The notes under the pieces are model-generated. The model did not search any database. It saw nothing but the letters and a program-made list of their open reading frames with translations, and was not told where the DNA came from. 64,000 nucleotides of DNA from Bradyrhizobium neotropicale (GTDB lineage: Bacteria; Pseudomonadota; Alphaproteobacteria; Rhizobiales; Xanthobacteraceae), in contig NZ_LSEF01000114.1 of assembly GCF_001641695.1 (NCBI RefSeq), forward strand, positions 1-64,000, read 5' to 3'. Positions 1 to 8,179 of the stretch are shown piece after piece; position 1 is the first letter of the stretch, and the number at the start of each line of letters is the position of its first letter. The position numbers and the translations under genes are program-made.

Positions 1-840
1 AAACTCGTCACCCATGCGCCCTCGCGCGCCGCCGCGATCGAGGCGCAGGCGACCGCGCTCGACGCCTTCTATGTCGACGGCATCCGCCACAACATCCCGT
101 TCCTGTCGGCCTTGATGCACCATCCGCGCTGGCGCGAGGGCCGGCTCTCGACCGGCTTCATCGCGGAGGAGTTCCCGAAGGGCTTTGCCGTGCGGGTGCC
201 GGAGGGCGAGGTCGCGCGGCGCATTGCCGCGGTCGGCGCCGCCATCGATCACGTGCTAGGGGAGCGCAAGCGGCAGATCTCGGGCCAGCTCGGCGGCCGC
301 GTCGTGCAGCGCGAGCGGCGCCGCGCCGTCTGGCTCGACCGCGACGAGATCCTGCTCGAGGTCGGCCGCGAGGGCGACGCCATCGCGGTGCGCTTCGTCG
401 ATACCGAGGGCAAGGCCGGCAATGCCCATCTGTTGCAGTCGCCGTGGAAGCCGGGCGATCCGGTCTGGCAGGGCACCATCGACGGCCACTTCATCGCGGT
501 GCAGACGCGTCCCATTGCGAACGGCATCCGCCTCGCGCACCATGGCGTCGAGGTGCCGGTCTATGTCTGGACCGAAGCGGAAGCGACTTCCGCGCGGCTG
601 ATGCCGGTGGTCTCGGCCTCAGACACCGGCAAGAAGCTGCTCTGCCCGATGCCCGGCCTCGTGGTCTCGATCGCGGTGACCGAGGGGCAGGAGGTCAAGG
701 CCGGCGAGACGCTCGCGGTGGTCGAAGCCATGAAGATGCAGAACGTGCTGCGCGCCGAGCGCGACGGCACCGTGAAGAAGGTCCACGCCAGCGCCGGCGC
801 TACGCTCGCGGTGGACGCGCTGATTTTGGAGTTTGAATAG
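1..840 (+). CDS. acyl-CoA (propionyl/acetyl-CoA) carboxylase biotin subunit, 3' part
   Basis: This is the C-terminal 279 residues of a biotin carboxylase/biotin carboxyl carrier fusion protein; the 5' end lies outside the window, and the frame is open from base 1. The first residues match the end of the biotin carboxylase module (YVDGIRHNIPFLSALMHH), followed by a linker domain like that of propionyl-CoA carboxylase alpha. The last ~75 residues are a biotinyl domain with the AMKMQN motif, whose biotinylated lysine codon is at 733-735. The linker and overall shape favour a PccA-type propionyl-CoA carboxylase; methylcrotonyl- or acetyl-CoA carboxylase alpha cannot be excluded without the N-terminus. 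A hairpin terminator follows at 911. Confidence 0.9.
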   Translation, partial: KLVTHAPSRAAAIEAQATALDAFYVDGIRHNIPFLSALMHHPRWREGRLSTGFIAEEFPKGFAVRVPEGEVARRIAAVGAAIDHVLGERKRQISGQLGGRVVQRERRRAVWLDRDEILLEVGREGDAIAVRFVDTEGKAGNAHLLQSPWKPGDPVWQGTIDGHFIAVQTRPIANGIRLAHHGVEVPVYVWTEAEATSARLMPVVSASDTGKKLLCPMPGLVVSIAVTEGQEVKAGETLAVVEAMKMQNVLRAERDGTVKKVHASAGATLAVDALILEFE

Positions 841-910
841 TCGCTTCACTGCACGACCAATCGGCGGTCAAACCCGACGAATCTCAACGATAGCGCTTTC
901 TCCCAGATTG

Positions 911-938
911 CGAGGGCTCTTCGGGCCCTCGTCTTTTT
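911..938 (+). terminator. rho-independent terminator of the carboxylase gene
   Basis: A 7-bp perfect stem (CGAGGGC / GCCCTCG) with a 7-base loop is followed by TCTTTTT. It lies 70 bases after the carboxylase stop codon, on the same strand. Confidence 0.75.
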
Positions 939-1076
939 ACGATTCGATCGCGACTGAATCAGAGAGCTGCTCGCCTGACGACACGGGATTGCGTTGGCGT
1001 TCGCCTCTGGATTTGCCGATACGATCTATCCCGAGGTTTGGGCATTCGTGAAGGCAGCGCGCTTACTGTCTTCCGA

Positions 1077-1650
1077 TCATGTCTTGTACAGGGCGTAGAG
1101 ACTGGACTCGAAGCGCGCCTCCGCGACCCTGAACCAGGTCACGATGTCCTCGCGAAATTTCAGCCATTCGCCGTAGATTTTGTGGAAGTCGGGATTTTTC
1201 TCGGCTTCTTCGGCGTAGAGCGAGAATGCCGCGCGATACCCGCCTTCCATGATCTCGCGCGAGAACGGTCTGAGCTCGGTGCCGTTCGCGATCAGCCGGC
1301 GCAGCGGAGCCATGTTGCTCGCGTCGTAATGCGAGAGCATATCCTACGAGGCCTCCGCGGCCGCCACTTCGAACACGCGTTGGTAGTGCGGCGGCAGCGC
1401 GGACCATGCCTTCGCACCCACATAGAAGGCCAACTGACCCGTGCAGTCCCACCAGCCTGGGTAATAATAGTATTTGGCGACCTTGTCGAAGCCGAGCTTC
1501 TCGTCATCGTAGGGGCCAACCCATTCGACAGCGTCGATCGTGCCCCTTTCGAGCGCGGGATAAGTATCGCCGCCGGCGATGTTTTGAGGAACCACTCCCA
1601 ATCGGGCGACGACGTCGCCGGAGATCCCCGGGATGCGCATCTTGAGGCCT
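1077..1650 (-). pseudogene. TRAP transporter solute-binding protein DctP, C-terminal remnant with internal stop
   Basis: The minus strand from about 1650 to 1077 encodes the C-terminal half of a TRAP dicarboxylate-type periplasmic binding protein. It reads LKMRIPGISGDVVARLG, then ERGTIDAVEWVGPYDDEKLG and KYYYYPGWW, and ends RVAEARFESSLYALYKT. An in-frame TAG at 1344-1346 interrupts it between VFEVAAAEAS and DMLSHYDASNM, with the same frame continuing on both sides, so this is a nonsense mutation. The signal peptide and N-terminal lobe are missing: homology stops near 1650, where a chemotaxis gene fragment on the other strand begins. No DctQ/DctM membrane partners are nearby. The gene is dead. 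Confidence 0.85.
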
Positions 1651-2406
1651 TCACCCTCTCGGCGACGGCGGAACGCTCGGAAGGGCTGGCCACAATGGTG
1701 GCCGCGGCTTCGGAAGAAGCGTCGACCAACGTCCAATCCGTTGCCCCCGCTACCGAGGAGATGGCGTCGTCAGTGGACGAGATCAGCCGGCAAGTCCAGG
1801 ATTCCGCGCAGATCGCGCGGGCTGCGGTGGAGCAAGCCCACAAGACCAACGGTCGCGTCGGTGAGCTCGCAAGAGCGGCGGCCCGTATCGGCGACGTCGT
1901 CGAGCTGATCAACACGATTGCGGGGCAGACAAATCTGCTGGCACTCAACGCCACGATCGAGGCGGCGCGGGCGGGCGAGGCCGGGCGCGGCCGGGCGCGG
2001 TTTCACAGTGGTCGCCTCAGAGGTGAAGGCGCTGGCCGAACAAACGTCAAAGGCGACCGACGAAATCAGCCAGCAGATCAGCGGCATTCAATCCGCGACG
2101 CAGGACTCCGTCGGCGCGATCAAGGAGATCGGCGATACCATCGCCAGGATGTCGGAGATCGCATCGGCGATCGCATCCGCCGTTGAAGAGCAGGGAGCTG
2201 CAACGCGCGAGATCTCGCGCAACGTCCAGCAGGCTGCACACGGAACCCAGCAGGTCTCCGCCAACATTTCCGACGTGCAGCGCGGCGCCAGCGACACCGG
2301 GGCATCCTCGGCGCAGGTCCTCGCTGCGGCAAGATCTCTGTCCGGCGAGAGCGGATGGCTGAAGCTTGAAGTCGACCGGTTTCTCGGCGCGGTACGCGCC
2401 GCCTGA
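1651..2406 (+). pseudogene. methyl-accepting chemotaxis protein signalling domain, truncated and frameshifted
   Basis: The encoded product is the cytoplasmic signalling region of a methyl-accepting chemotaxis protein, starting around LSATAERSEGLATMVAAAS. It includes the hairpin tip (INTIAGQTNLLALNATIEAA) and ends WLKLEVDRFLGAVRAA, a normal receptor C-terminus. The sensor, transmembrane and HAMP parts are absent; upstream sequence is the antisense of the dctP remnant. The frame breaks after EAGRG at a 10-base tandem duplication (1981-2000) and resumes in the +1 frame as FTVVASEVKALAEQT. Removing one repeat copy restores the canonical EAGRGFTVVASEVK. With no start, no sensor and a frameshift, it is a pseudogene. 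Confidence 0.88.
1981..2000 (+). repeat. 10-base tandem duplication causing the chemotaxis gene frameshift
   Basis: CCGGGCGCGG occurs twice in a row (1981-1990 and 1991-2000). One copy fits the conserved receptor reading frame; the second adds 10 bases and shifts it by +1. Confidence 0.9.
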
Positions 2407-2424
2407 GGCCATCGCCGTAGCGTG

Positions 2425-3222
2425 TCAGTTCAGACGGTGCGGCGAAGCCAGCAGGCGCAGCGCAATTGCGAACAGCTCGTTTTGCGAGACAATGCCCAGC
2501 TTCTTGTAGGCACGCTTCCGATAAGTGAACGTCGACTGCAAGCTGATGCCCAAATCGGCGGAGATCGCCTCGGAACTGAAGCCCGAGAGAATGCGCAGGC
2601 ACACTTCCCTTTCGCGACAGGTTAGGCGCGTCAGCGGGGCGCTCGTCGAGAACAGAACTTCGAGCTTATGGAAGGGATTGTGATCCGACGGCGCCTGGGC
2701 CTGGAAATGGCGTGCCACGGCGGCACCGAGGCCTGGCGCGATCCCTTTCAGCCGCTCGACCTGATGGGAGTTGAAGCGGCCCTGGTCCAGGGTTCTGTAG
2801 AAATTCACATAGAAGCAGGTGCGATCGACCCAGATCGCGGTTGCGAATTTGTCGACGATGTCGGCGTCCTCGAAGAATATCTTGGCGTATCTCGCGCTGT
2901 ACATCCGGCGCGCGAAGGCCGGCAGCACGAATGGCGAGACGCTTGCGCGTTCGCGAAAGATCGTATCGCGATTTGGATCTGCGAGATGAAAGTGACCGGA
3001 GTAGGCGGCGCCCAGATCGGGGCCGATCGGGATGTTGCCGATATCGAGAAGGCAGCGCGCTGACCGGTCGTCATCGAACGTGAAGACCATGCAGTGCCCG
3101 ACACCCGCTATGCGCCGCAGCGTCTCGATCAGGGTTTGCGGAAACGAGGGGCGACCGATCGCGAGCACCGCGGGTGCGATGTCATTGTCGTGTGACCAGC
3201 CGGGAGCACGGGACGCTTCCAT
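2425..3222 (-). CDS. LuxR-family transcriptional regulator
   Basis: The product is a 265-residue regulator whose last ~65 residues form a GerE/LuxR helix-turn-helix. It runs LTRLTCREREVCLRILSG, then FSSEAISADLGISLQST, followed by the recognition helix and dimer helix. The N-terminal ~190 residues look like a ligand or signal-sensing domain but show no clear receiver phosphorylation site, so this is not an evident two-component regulator. The start at 3222 is chosen because GGAGGA lies 5-6 bases before that ATG; the open frame continues upstream to 3411 without homology. It is divergent from the substrate-binding-like gene at 3402, which it may control. The effector is unknown. Confidence 0.82.
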   Translation of the reverse strand: MEASRAPGWSHDNDIAPAVLAIGRPSFPQTLIETLRRIAGVGHCMVFTFDDDRSARCLLDIGNIPIGPDLGAAYSGHFHLADPNRDTIFRERASVSPFVLPAFARRMYSARYAKIFFEDADIVDKFATAIWVDRTCFYVNFYRTLDQGRFNSHQVERLKGIAPGLGAAVARHFQAQAPSDHNPFHKLEVLFSTSAPLTRLTCREREVCLRILSGFSSEAISADLGISLQSTFTYRKRAYKKLGIVSQNELFAIALRLLASPHRLN

Positions 3223-3401
3223 GGTTTCCTCCGTCAAATCCGCCTTTTTCGCGAGCTTACCAGCCACCCGCCGATCCTGGAAGCGCCCCCATTGTCTCCA
3301 CGTGCGACGCTGTGGCTCGCGACCCGTCACTAAGAAGAGGGACAGACGTGCTCCATCGTCCCGGCTAGGAGAGATCGCTGGACGGCGATCCGGAGGGGGA
3401 C

Positions 3402-4256
3402 ATGGCCGCAATTCGGCAAACGGTGTTCGTGATGCCGCTGCCGCTGATCATTGCGGATCGTATCAGCGTCGGTAAGGACCTTGCGATAAGCACCACGCTG
3501 ACACAATCGTCGCTGGAGCAGGAACGCGATCTTCGCAGCGATGCGGTCGATGTAGCCGTCACCGCCATGGACAACATCCTGGCTTGGAATCGCCGCGGCG
3601 GCGATTTCGTCATCCTGGGCCAGATAGAACAGACGACGCCACTGACGCTGTGGGCCGCTCCTAGTGTCCGGACGATCGCTGAACTGGCGACTGCGCGCCT
3701 TGCGGTTGATGCGGCCGACAGCGGATTTGTGATCGTGCTGCGCGCCTTCCTGAAGCAGCAGGGGATCGAAGAGGAGCGCTGCTCCTGGTTACCTCTGGGA
3801 GGCGTGAAGCAGCGATATGAGGCGCTGCTGGCGGGTCGATGCGATGCCACGATGCTCGGGCCGCCTTTCGACGATCTTGCCCGCCAGTCCGGTTGCCACG
3901 CGCTACTGGATGTTCAGGCATCCTGGCCGCAATTTCCCGGTCAGGGCATCGTCGCGCGCAAGGCGACGATGAGGAATCGTCGCGCGACGCTGCGGAAATA
4001 TATCGAGGCGGTCGAGACGTCACTGTCGTGGATCCACGAAAACAGGGAGCGCGCGCTCGATGTGCTCGTTGAAGCGCAAGTCCCGCAGGTCGCCGCCCGG
4101 GCGATGCTGCGAACCGCTGCCGACGATCTTCGCCCGACGACGGCCGGGGTAGATCTGCTCATCCAGATGCGCTCTGAACTCGGTCTGCTCGACGGCATCG
4201 CGCCGGATTACAAGTCGCTCGTGGACGTAACGCTGCTGTCGACTGGGCATTCGTAG
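3402..4256 (+). CDS. ABC-type substrate-binding-like protein without signal peptide
   Basis: This 284-residue protein resembles NMT1/SsuA-type periplasmic binding proteins: alternating alpha/beta segments, a stretch like DVAVTAMDNILAWNRRGGDF, and a C-terminal helical part ending DGIAPDYKSLVDVTLL. The N-terminus (MAAIRQTVFVMPLPLII) has no clear cleavable signal, and the start is fixed by GGAGGGGG just before the ATG at 3402. No permease or ATPase gene adjoins. It may be a cytoplasmic ligand-sensing or enzyme version of the fold, or an orphan binding protein exported by an unusual leader. The LuxR gene is divergent, 179 bases away. Confidence 0.65.
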   Translation: MAAIRQTVFVMPLPLIIADRISVGKDLAISTTLTQSSLEQERDLRSDAVDVAVTAMDNILAWNRRGGDFVILGQIEQTTPLTLWAAPSVRTIAELATARLAVDAADSGFVIVLRAFLKQQGIEEERCSWLPLGGVKQRYEALLAGRCDATMLGPPFDDLARQSGCHALLDVQASWPQFPGQGIVARKATMRNRRATLRKYIEAVETSLSWIHENRERALDVLVEAQVPQVAARAMLRTAADDLRPTTAGVDLLIQMRSELGLLDGIAPDYKSLVDVTLLSTGHS

Positions 4257-4328
4257 CGCGTCAAATCAAGCTGTCCGGTCGGTGCCCCATGCAAGTGCGT
4301 GAAAGCATCTTGACCAGTCAATTTCGAA

Positions 4329-4345
4329 ACGATACGGTTAGTAAT
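4329..4345 (-). promoter_or_regulatory. candidate TetR operator upstream of the MFS gene
   Basis: The sequence ACGATACGGTTAGTAAT matches the palindromic site before the FAH gene (7072-7086, read on the opposite strand) at 13 of 17 positions, including an 8-base identical core ACGATACG. It lies about 50-70 bases before the MFS start in an AT-rich stretch. The role is inferred from similarity only. Confidence 0.5.
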
Positions 4346-4396
4346 TAAAAGATCAATAATAAGACGCAGGGTTGGAAACGGAGGAGGGAGGCAAGG

Positions 4397-5620
4397 ATGA
4401 ATGGCGAAACGAGCTCGCCAGGCGAGCTTTGGCGCGGCCGGAATCTCGTCGCGGGATGCCTGCTGGGCATGATGATGAGCGTCTCATCGATCTATTTCTA
4501 TACGTCGGGCCTGTTCCTCAAGCCGCTGGCAGCGGAGTTCGGCTGGACGCGCGGCATGGCATCTCTCGGGCCCCTGATCGGAATTCTGACCATTGGTCTT
4601 GCCAGTCCCTTTGCGGGGCGATTGGTCGACAAATTTGGCGCGTACCGGATGGCGCTGCTGTCCGCGGTCGGGCTGGCGTTGTCGTTTCTGTTACTGGGCC
4701 TCGCAACGGCGGGCTTGCTCAGCTTTCTGCTTCTGACGTTTCTCCTCTCCGCGCTCGGCAGTGCGACGACGCCCGTGTCGTACGGGCGCATGATCGTCGG
4801 CAATTTTCCGAGGCGCTTGGGACTGGTGTACGGCATTGTCTACTGCGGTCCGGGTGTCGGAGCGCTGCTGTTTCCCTCTCTGGTCGGGCCGCTGCTCGCC
4901 ACCTATGGGTGGAGGGGGGCGTACGTCGGCTTAGCCGCGATTACGCTCGGCACCCTTCCCGTCATTGCGTTGCTGCTGAAGGATCAGGCGGGGCTTGGGA
5001 CATCCGACCCGAATACTGCCAGACGGGATTGGGGCTTGTACGCCGACCGCCGCTTCCTGCTGCTGGCGGTCGTCTTCCTGCTGGCCTCCACGGGAATCTT
5101 CGGGACGATCGTTCACTTCGTTCCGATGCTGACTGACCGTGGCATTGCGCCGGCCAAGGCCGCGGGACTGGCCGGCCTGATTGGATTTGCCGTGATCGCG
5201 GGACGACTGATCACCGGATTCTTGCTGGACTTGGTCGAGACCAACCTGCTGGCGGCCGGGATTTTTCTGCTGTCTGCGTGCGGCGTGCTCATGCTGGCGT
5301 CCGGCAATTCGGATTTGATCCTGCCGGGCACCCTGGCGATGGGCTTCACCATTGGATCCGAATTTGATCTCGCCCTGTTCCTCGTTGGCAGGCGCTTCCC
5401 TCCCGCTCACTTCAGCACACTGTTCGGTGGCATCTACCTAGCGGTCTCCATCGGCGGAGGCGGAGGCCCGATCCTGGCCGGAACGATGTTTGACGCGGCC
5501 GGCAATTATCTTCCGTGGTTTGGGGTTGCTGCAGGCTGCCTGCTGCTTTCGTCCGTCCTCTGCCTGGTTGGCCGCTTCTCCGTATTTAAAGACAACGCGG
5601 TCGCACACAGCACGGCGTAG
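4397..5620 (+). CDS. MFS transporter
   Basis: The product is a 407-residue major facilitator superfamily permease with 12 predicted membrane segments. After the first helix it has a motif-A-like loop (GRLVDKFGAYRMALLSA), and similar glycine-rich helices recur in the second half (GLIGFAVIAGRLITGFLLD). The layout fits the monocarboxylate/oxalate-formate exchanger style of MFS proteins, which usually move carboxylates. GGAGG lies close before the ATG. It opens the catabolic cluster that continues to 11420 and has a candidate TetR operator upstream, so uptake of the cluster's aromatic or carboxylate substrate is the likely role. Confidence 0.85.
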   Translation: MNGETSSPGELWRGRNLVAGCLLGMMMSVSSIYFYTSGLFLKPLAAEFGWTRGMASLGPLIGILTIGLASPFAGRLVDKFGAYRMALLSAVGLALSFLLLGLATAGLLSFLLLTFLLSALGSATTPVSYGRMIVGNFPRRLGLVYGIVYCGPGVGALLFPSLVGPLLATYGWRGAYVGLAAITLGTLPVIALLLKDQAGLGTSDPNTARRDWGLYADRRFLLLAVVFLLASTGIFGTIVHFVPMLTDRGIAPAKAAGLAGLIGFAVIAGRLITGFLLDLVETNLLAAGIFLLSACGVLMLASGNSDLILPGTLAMGFTIGSEFDLALFLVGRRFPPAHFSTLFGGIYLAVSIGGGGGPILAGTMFDAAGNYLPWFGVAAGCLLLSSVLCLVGRFSVFKDNAVAHSTA

Positions 5621-5731
5621 TGACGAGAGGGCTCTCGGCTCTAATCAGCTTGCATCATCATCCTTGCGGCTGGATGCTGGCGCGGCGCGAGGGCGGGTGG
5701 AGTTTGGAATTCAGCCGCGTGGAAAGGCGCA

Positions 5732-6217
5732 ATGAATCTCGATCAACAACTCCTGCGTCGATATCAATCGGGAGACGGGCTCCCTGCTGCGATCACATCG
5801 AACTCTCTTGCCGAATCCCTCGGGACCAGGATTGAGAACATCGACGCAGCGGGACCTGGTATCGAGCTGTCGTTCTCCGTCGGCCAACACTTCCTCCAAG
5901 CCGAGGATGTGGTTCACGGAGGCATCGTCACCACGATGCTGGACTTTGCCATGGCCTATGCGGCGCTCCTTGCAGTTCCCGACGGTCTGTCCGTTGCGAC
6001 CATCAACATGAATGTCTCCTGCCTGAGATCCGCAAGGCCAGGTCACTACAGGGCTGTTGCCGAAATCGAGCGCTGCGGACGGAGCGTTGTCTTTGCGCGT
6101 GCGCAGCTCCTGGACCGGGAGAACAAGCTCGTGGCGACCGCGGCTTCATCGCTTGCCGTTGTGGTACCCCGCCGCAAGTCGTTGCAGGGTGCAGTCAGCG
6201 CTCCGGAGAACGCGTGA
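5732..6217 (+). CDS. PaaI-family hotdog thioesterase
   Basis: This 161-residue protein has the hotdog-fold thioesterase pattern of the PaaI/4HBT family. The hallmark VVHGGIVTTMLDFAMAYAAL segment carries the HGG turn and the following catalytic acidic residue, and a sheet region ends with ERCGRSVVFARAQLLDREN. Such enzymes hydrolyse acyl-CoA thioesters, often aromatic or ring-opened CoA esters. GGAAAGG precedes the start. It follows the MFS gene by 111 bases in the same direction and converges on the TetR gene. A housekeeping role in releasing CoA from dead-end intermediates is plausible; the substrate cannot be read from the sequence. Confidence 0.82.
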   Translation: MNLDQQLLRRYQSGDGLPAAITSNSLAESLGTRIENIDAAGPGIELSFSVGQHFLQAEDVVHGGIVTTMLDFAMAYAALLAVPDGLSVATINMNVSCLRSARPGHYRAVAEIERCGRSVVFARAQLLDRENKLVATAASSLAVVVPRRKSLQGAVSAPENA

Positions 6218-6235
6218 GCGGATGAGGCGACGCGG

Positions 6236-6931
6236 CTACTTCTTCGGACCCGGTCGCAGCGCCTTGGATTTGGGTTCGGTCGAGAACAGGGAATCGACGC
6301 TCTTGCAGAGTAGCTGGATGAATTCCTCATCCAGCGGCTGGCCGAAGATCAGGCGACGGTAGATCGGCGAATACAGCATCTCGACCGCCCATGCGGGGTC
6401 GACGTCGGGCCTGAACAGGCCTTCCTGCTGCCCGCGCTGAAAGGTTTCCTGCACGAGACGTCGGCGGTTCTTGGCAAACCGTTCATTGAACTCGGCGAGG
6501 AGCGCGTTGTTGTCGTGGCCTTCGCAAAGGATCTGCACGACGAGTTTTCCGGCGCGGCCGCTGAAATATTGCACGAGCGACGTGAGATGCCGCTTGAGGG
6601 CCGTCCGGGGATCGACGGCCGTCGGCATCGGGGTGTTGCTGAAATGGGATTCCATGAAGGCGTCGATCACGAGCGCGCCCTTGCTGTCCCACCAGCGATA
6701 GATCGTTGCCTTTGAAACTCTTGCCTCGCGAGCAACGGCTTCGATCGCGAGGTCGCCGACCGACATGGTCTGCAGCAGGCTCATCGTGGCCGAGAGAATC
6801 GAACGCCTCGACTCGAGGTCGCGCGGCCTTCCGATCGGCCTCGGATCCGAGGTATTGGCATCTTGAGAAGTCGTCGGTCCGCCGGCAGCAGCTCCTTTGG
6901 TGGCGCGCTTTGCTTGAATGCTTGATGCCAT
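6236..6931 (-). CDS. TetR-family transcriptional regulator
   Basis: The product is a 231-residue TetR/AcrR regulator. The DNA-binding segment spans about residues 42-85 and contains IEAVAREARVSKATIYRWWD, the typical helix-turn-helix. The rest is an all-helical ligand/dimer domain of the TetR_C type. I chose the ATG at 6931; the frame extends to 7057, but the upstream part is not conserved-looking and would run into the promoter of the divergent FAH gene. A perfect palindrome at 7072-7086 lies in the intergenic region, and a related site precedes the MFS gene, making this the probable repressor of both transcription units. The ligand is unknown. Confidence 0.85.
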   Translation of the reverse strand: MASSIQAKRATKGAAAGGPTTSQDANTSDPRPIGRPRDLESRRSILSATMSLLQTMSVGDLAIEAVAREARVSKATIYRWWDSKGALVIDAFMESHFSNTPMPTAVDPRTALKRHLTSLVQYFSGRAGKLVVQILCEGHDNNALLAEFNERFAKNRRRLVQETFQRGQQEGLFRPDVDPAWAVEMLYSPIYRRLIFGQPLDEEFIQLLCKSVDSLFSTEPKSKALRPGPKK

Positions 6932-7050
6932 GGTCAGTGCTGAACGATTGAATCGGAAATCGAGCCGGTTCGTCTCCGTAGCACGGCGGTGCGTCTTTCG
7001 ACAAACGGGTTCGCCGTGCAGATATCGCGCGCCGTCGAAGGAGTTCGGCC

Positions 7051-7093
7051 TTGACAACTGTGTCCATCAAAGATACGAAACGTATCGTATAAT
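7051..7093 (+). promoter_or_regulatory. promoter and palindromic TetR operator for the FAH operon
   Basis: TTGACA stands at 7051-7056. A perfect inverted repeat GATACG-AAA-CGTATC (7072-7086) overlaps the expected -10 region, and TATAAT lies at 7088-7093. A repressor bound here would block RNA polymerase. The strong ribosome site GGGAGGAGGAC follows directly before the ATG at 7111. Binding by the adjacent TetR protein is inferred from position and symmetry. Confidence 0.65.
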
Positions 7094-7110
7094 AAATAAG
7101 GGAGGAGGAC

Positions 7111-8109
7111 ATGAAGCTCGGGCGTATCTCGGTCGACACCCCATTCGGCGCGGTCAGTCGGCTCGTGGCTGTGGACCCGACGAAGAACCGGGTCGTCGAT
7201 CTGGCGACCGCGGAACTCCTGCGTCGCCAGGCCAAGGGGGCGACCCGCGACGCCGCCCAGCGTTTCGCGTCCGCGATCTTCCCCGGGAGCATGTCGGCCG
7301 CCATCGCACTTGGCGACATTTTCCTGGAAACCGCGCATGAGGCCGTGGAGGCGCGCGGCGATGATGCCGCGACGCCGATTTCGAGCGTGAACTGGATCAG
7401 CGCAGTCGATCCGCCGCTCATCAGGGACGGCCTCACCTTCGTGAAGCACATCCGGCAGTTCCACGAGCGCGTGGGAGCAGAGCCGACCGAGGCGCTGCTC
7501 GAGATTCCCGGCTACTTCAAGGGAACGCCGTTCACCGCCGTCGGGCATGATGCCGAAGTGCCGAAGCCGTTCTACACGGACTATTTCGACTACGAGCTGG
7601 AGCTCGGCTACATCGTCGGGCGCGTTTGCCATAATTTGACGCCCGACGAGGCGCGGAAGGCGCTGTTCGGCGTCACGATCTTCAACGACTGGAGCGCGCG
7701 GGACGTACAGAAGATCGAGCTCAAGATCGGGATGGGGCCGGGGAAGGGCAAAGATTTCGCCTTCGGGATCGGTCCGTGGATCGTGACGATGGACGAGATC
7801 GGCCGCCTCGATGATCTCGAAATGACCGTTCGCATCAACGGCAAGGAATGTTCACGCGGCAACAGCGCCGAGACGGTCTGGAGCCCGGGCGAACTGCTCG
7901 CCTACATGTCGATCTCCGAATACGTGCAGCCGGGAGATCTGATTGCCTCCGGCACCGTCGGCAACGGATCTGGCCTCGAGATCGACCGCAAGCTCGAGGT
8001 CGGTGATGTTCTCGAACTCGAGGTGTCGCGGATCGGCACGCTGCGCAACAGGGTCGGGCCGCCGGAAGAAAAGCGCTGGTGGCCCGAGCGCCGCAAGAAA
8101 TTCTGGTGA
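7111..8109 (+). CDS. fumarylacetoacetate hydrolase (FAH) family protein
   Basis: This 332-residue protein has an N-terminal extension followed by the FAH catalytic fold. The acidic metal-binding residues of the family are visible in DYFDYELELGYIVG (E-x-E) and in the later GVTIFNDWSARDVQK block, with PWIVTMDEI and SGTVGNGSG near the C-terminus. Members hydrolyse, decarboxylate or hydrate beta-diketo acids and related ring-cleavage products. The family includes fumarylpyruvate hydrolase, 2-keto-4-pentenoate hydratase-like enzymes and acylpyruvases. It is the first gene of the operon running to 11420. In context it probably processes a ring-cleavage product made with the FAD hydroxylase and cupin; the exact reaction is unknown. 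Confidence 0.88.
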   Translation: MKLGRISVDTPFGAVSRLVAVDPTKNRVVDLATAELLRRQAKGATRDAAQRFASAIFPGSMSAAIALGDIFLETAHEAVEARGDDAATPISSVNWISAVDPPLIRDGLTFVKHIRQFHERVGAEPTEALLEIPGYFKGTPFTAVGHDAEVPKPFYTDYFDYELELGYIVGRVCHNLTPDEARKALFGVTIFNDWSARDVQKIELKIGMGPGKGKDFAFGIGPWIVTMDEIGRLDDLEMTVRINGKECSRGNSAETVWSPGELLAYMSISEYVQPGDLIASGTVGNGSGLEIDRKLEVGDVLELEVSRIGTLRNRVGPPEEKRWWPERRKKFW

Positions 8110-8179
8110 GCCTGTTCGTCCGGCTTCAGACGACAATCCACATCATCTGCTTGTTTTGGATCCAGGTTGAGAATCGAGC

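Noticed and set aside
1038..2186. A 382-codon plus-strand frame
   Set aside because: Its first two-thirds run antisense through the dctP remnant and only the last third is receptor sequence, ending at the frameshift; it is a chimera of a shadow frame and a pseudogene.
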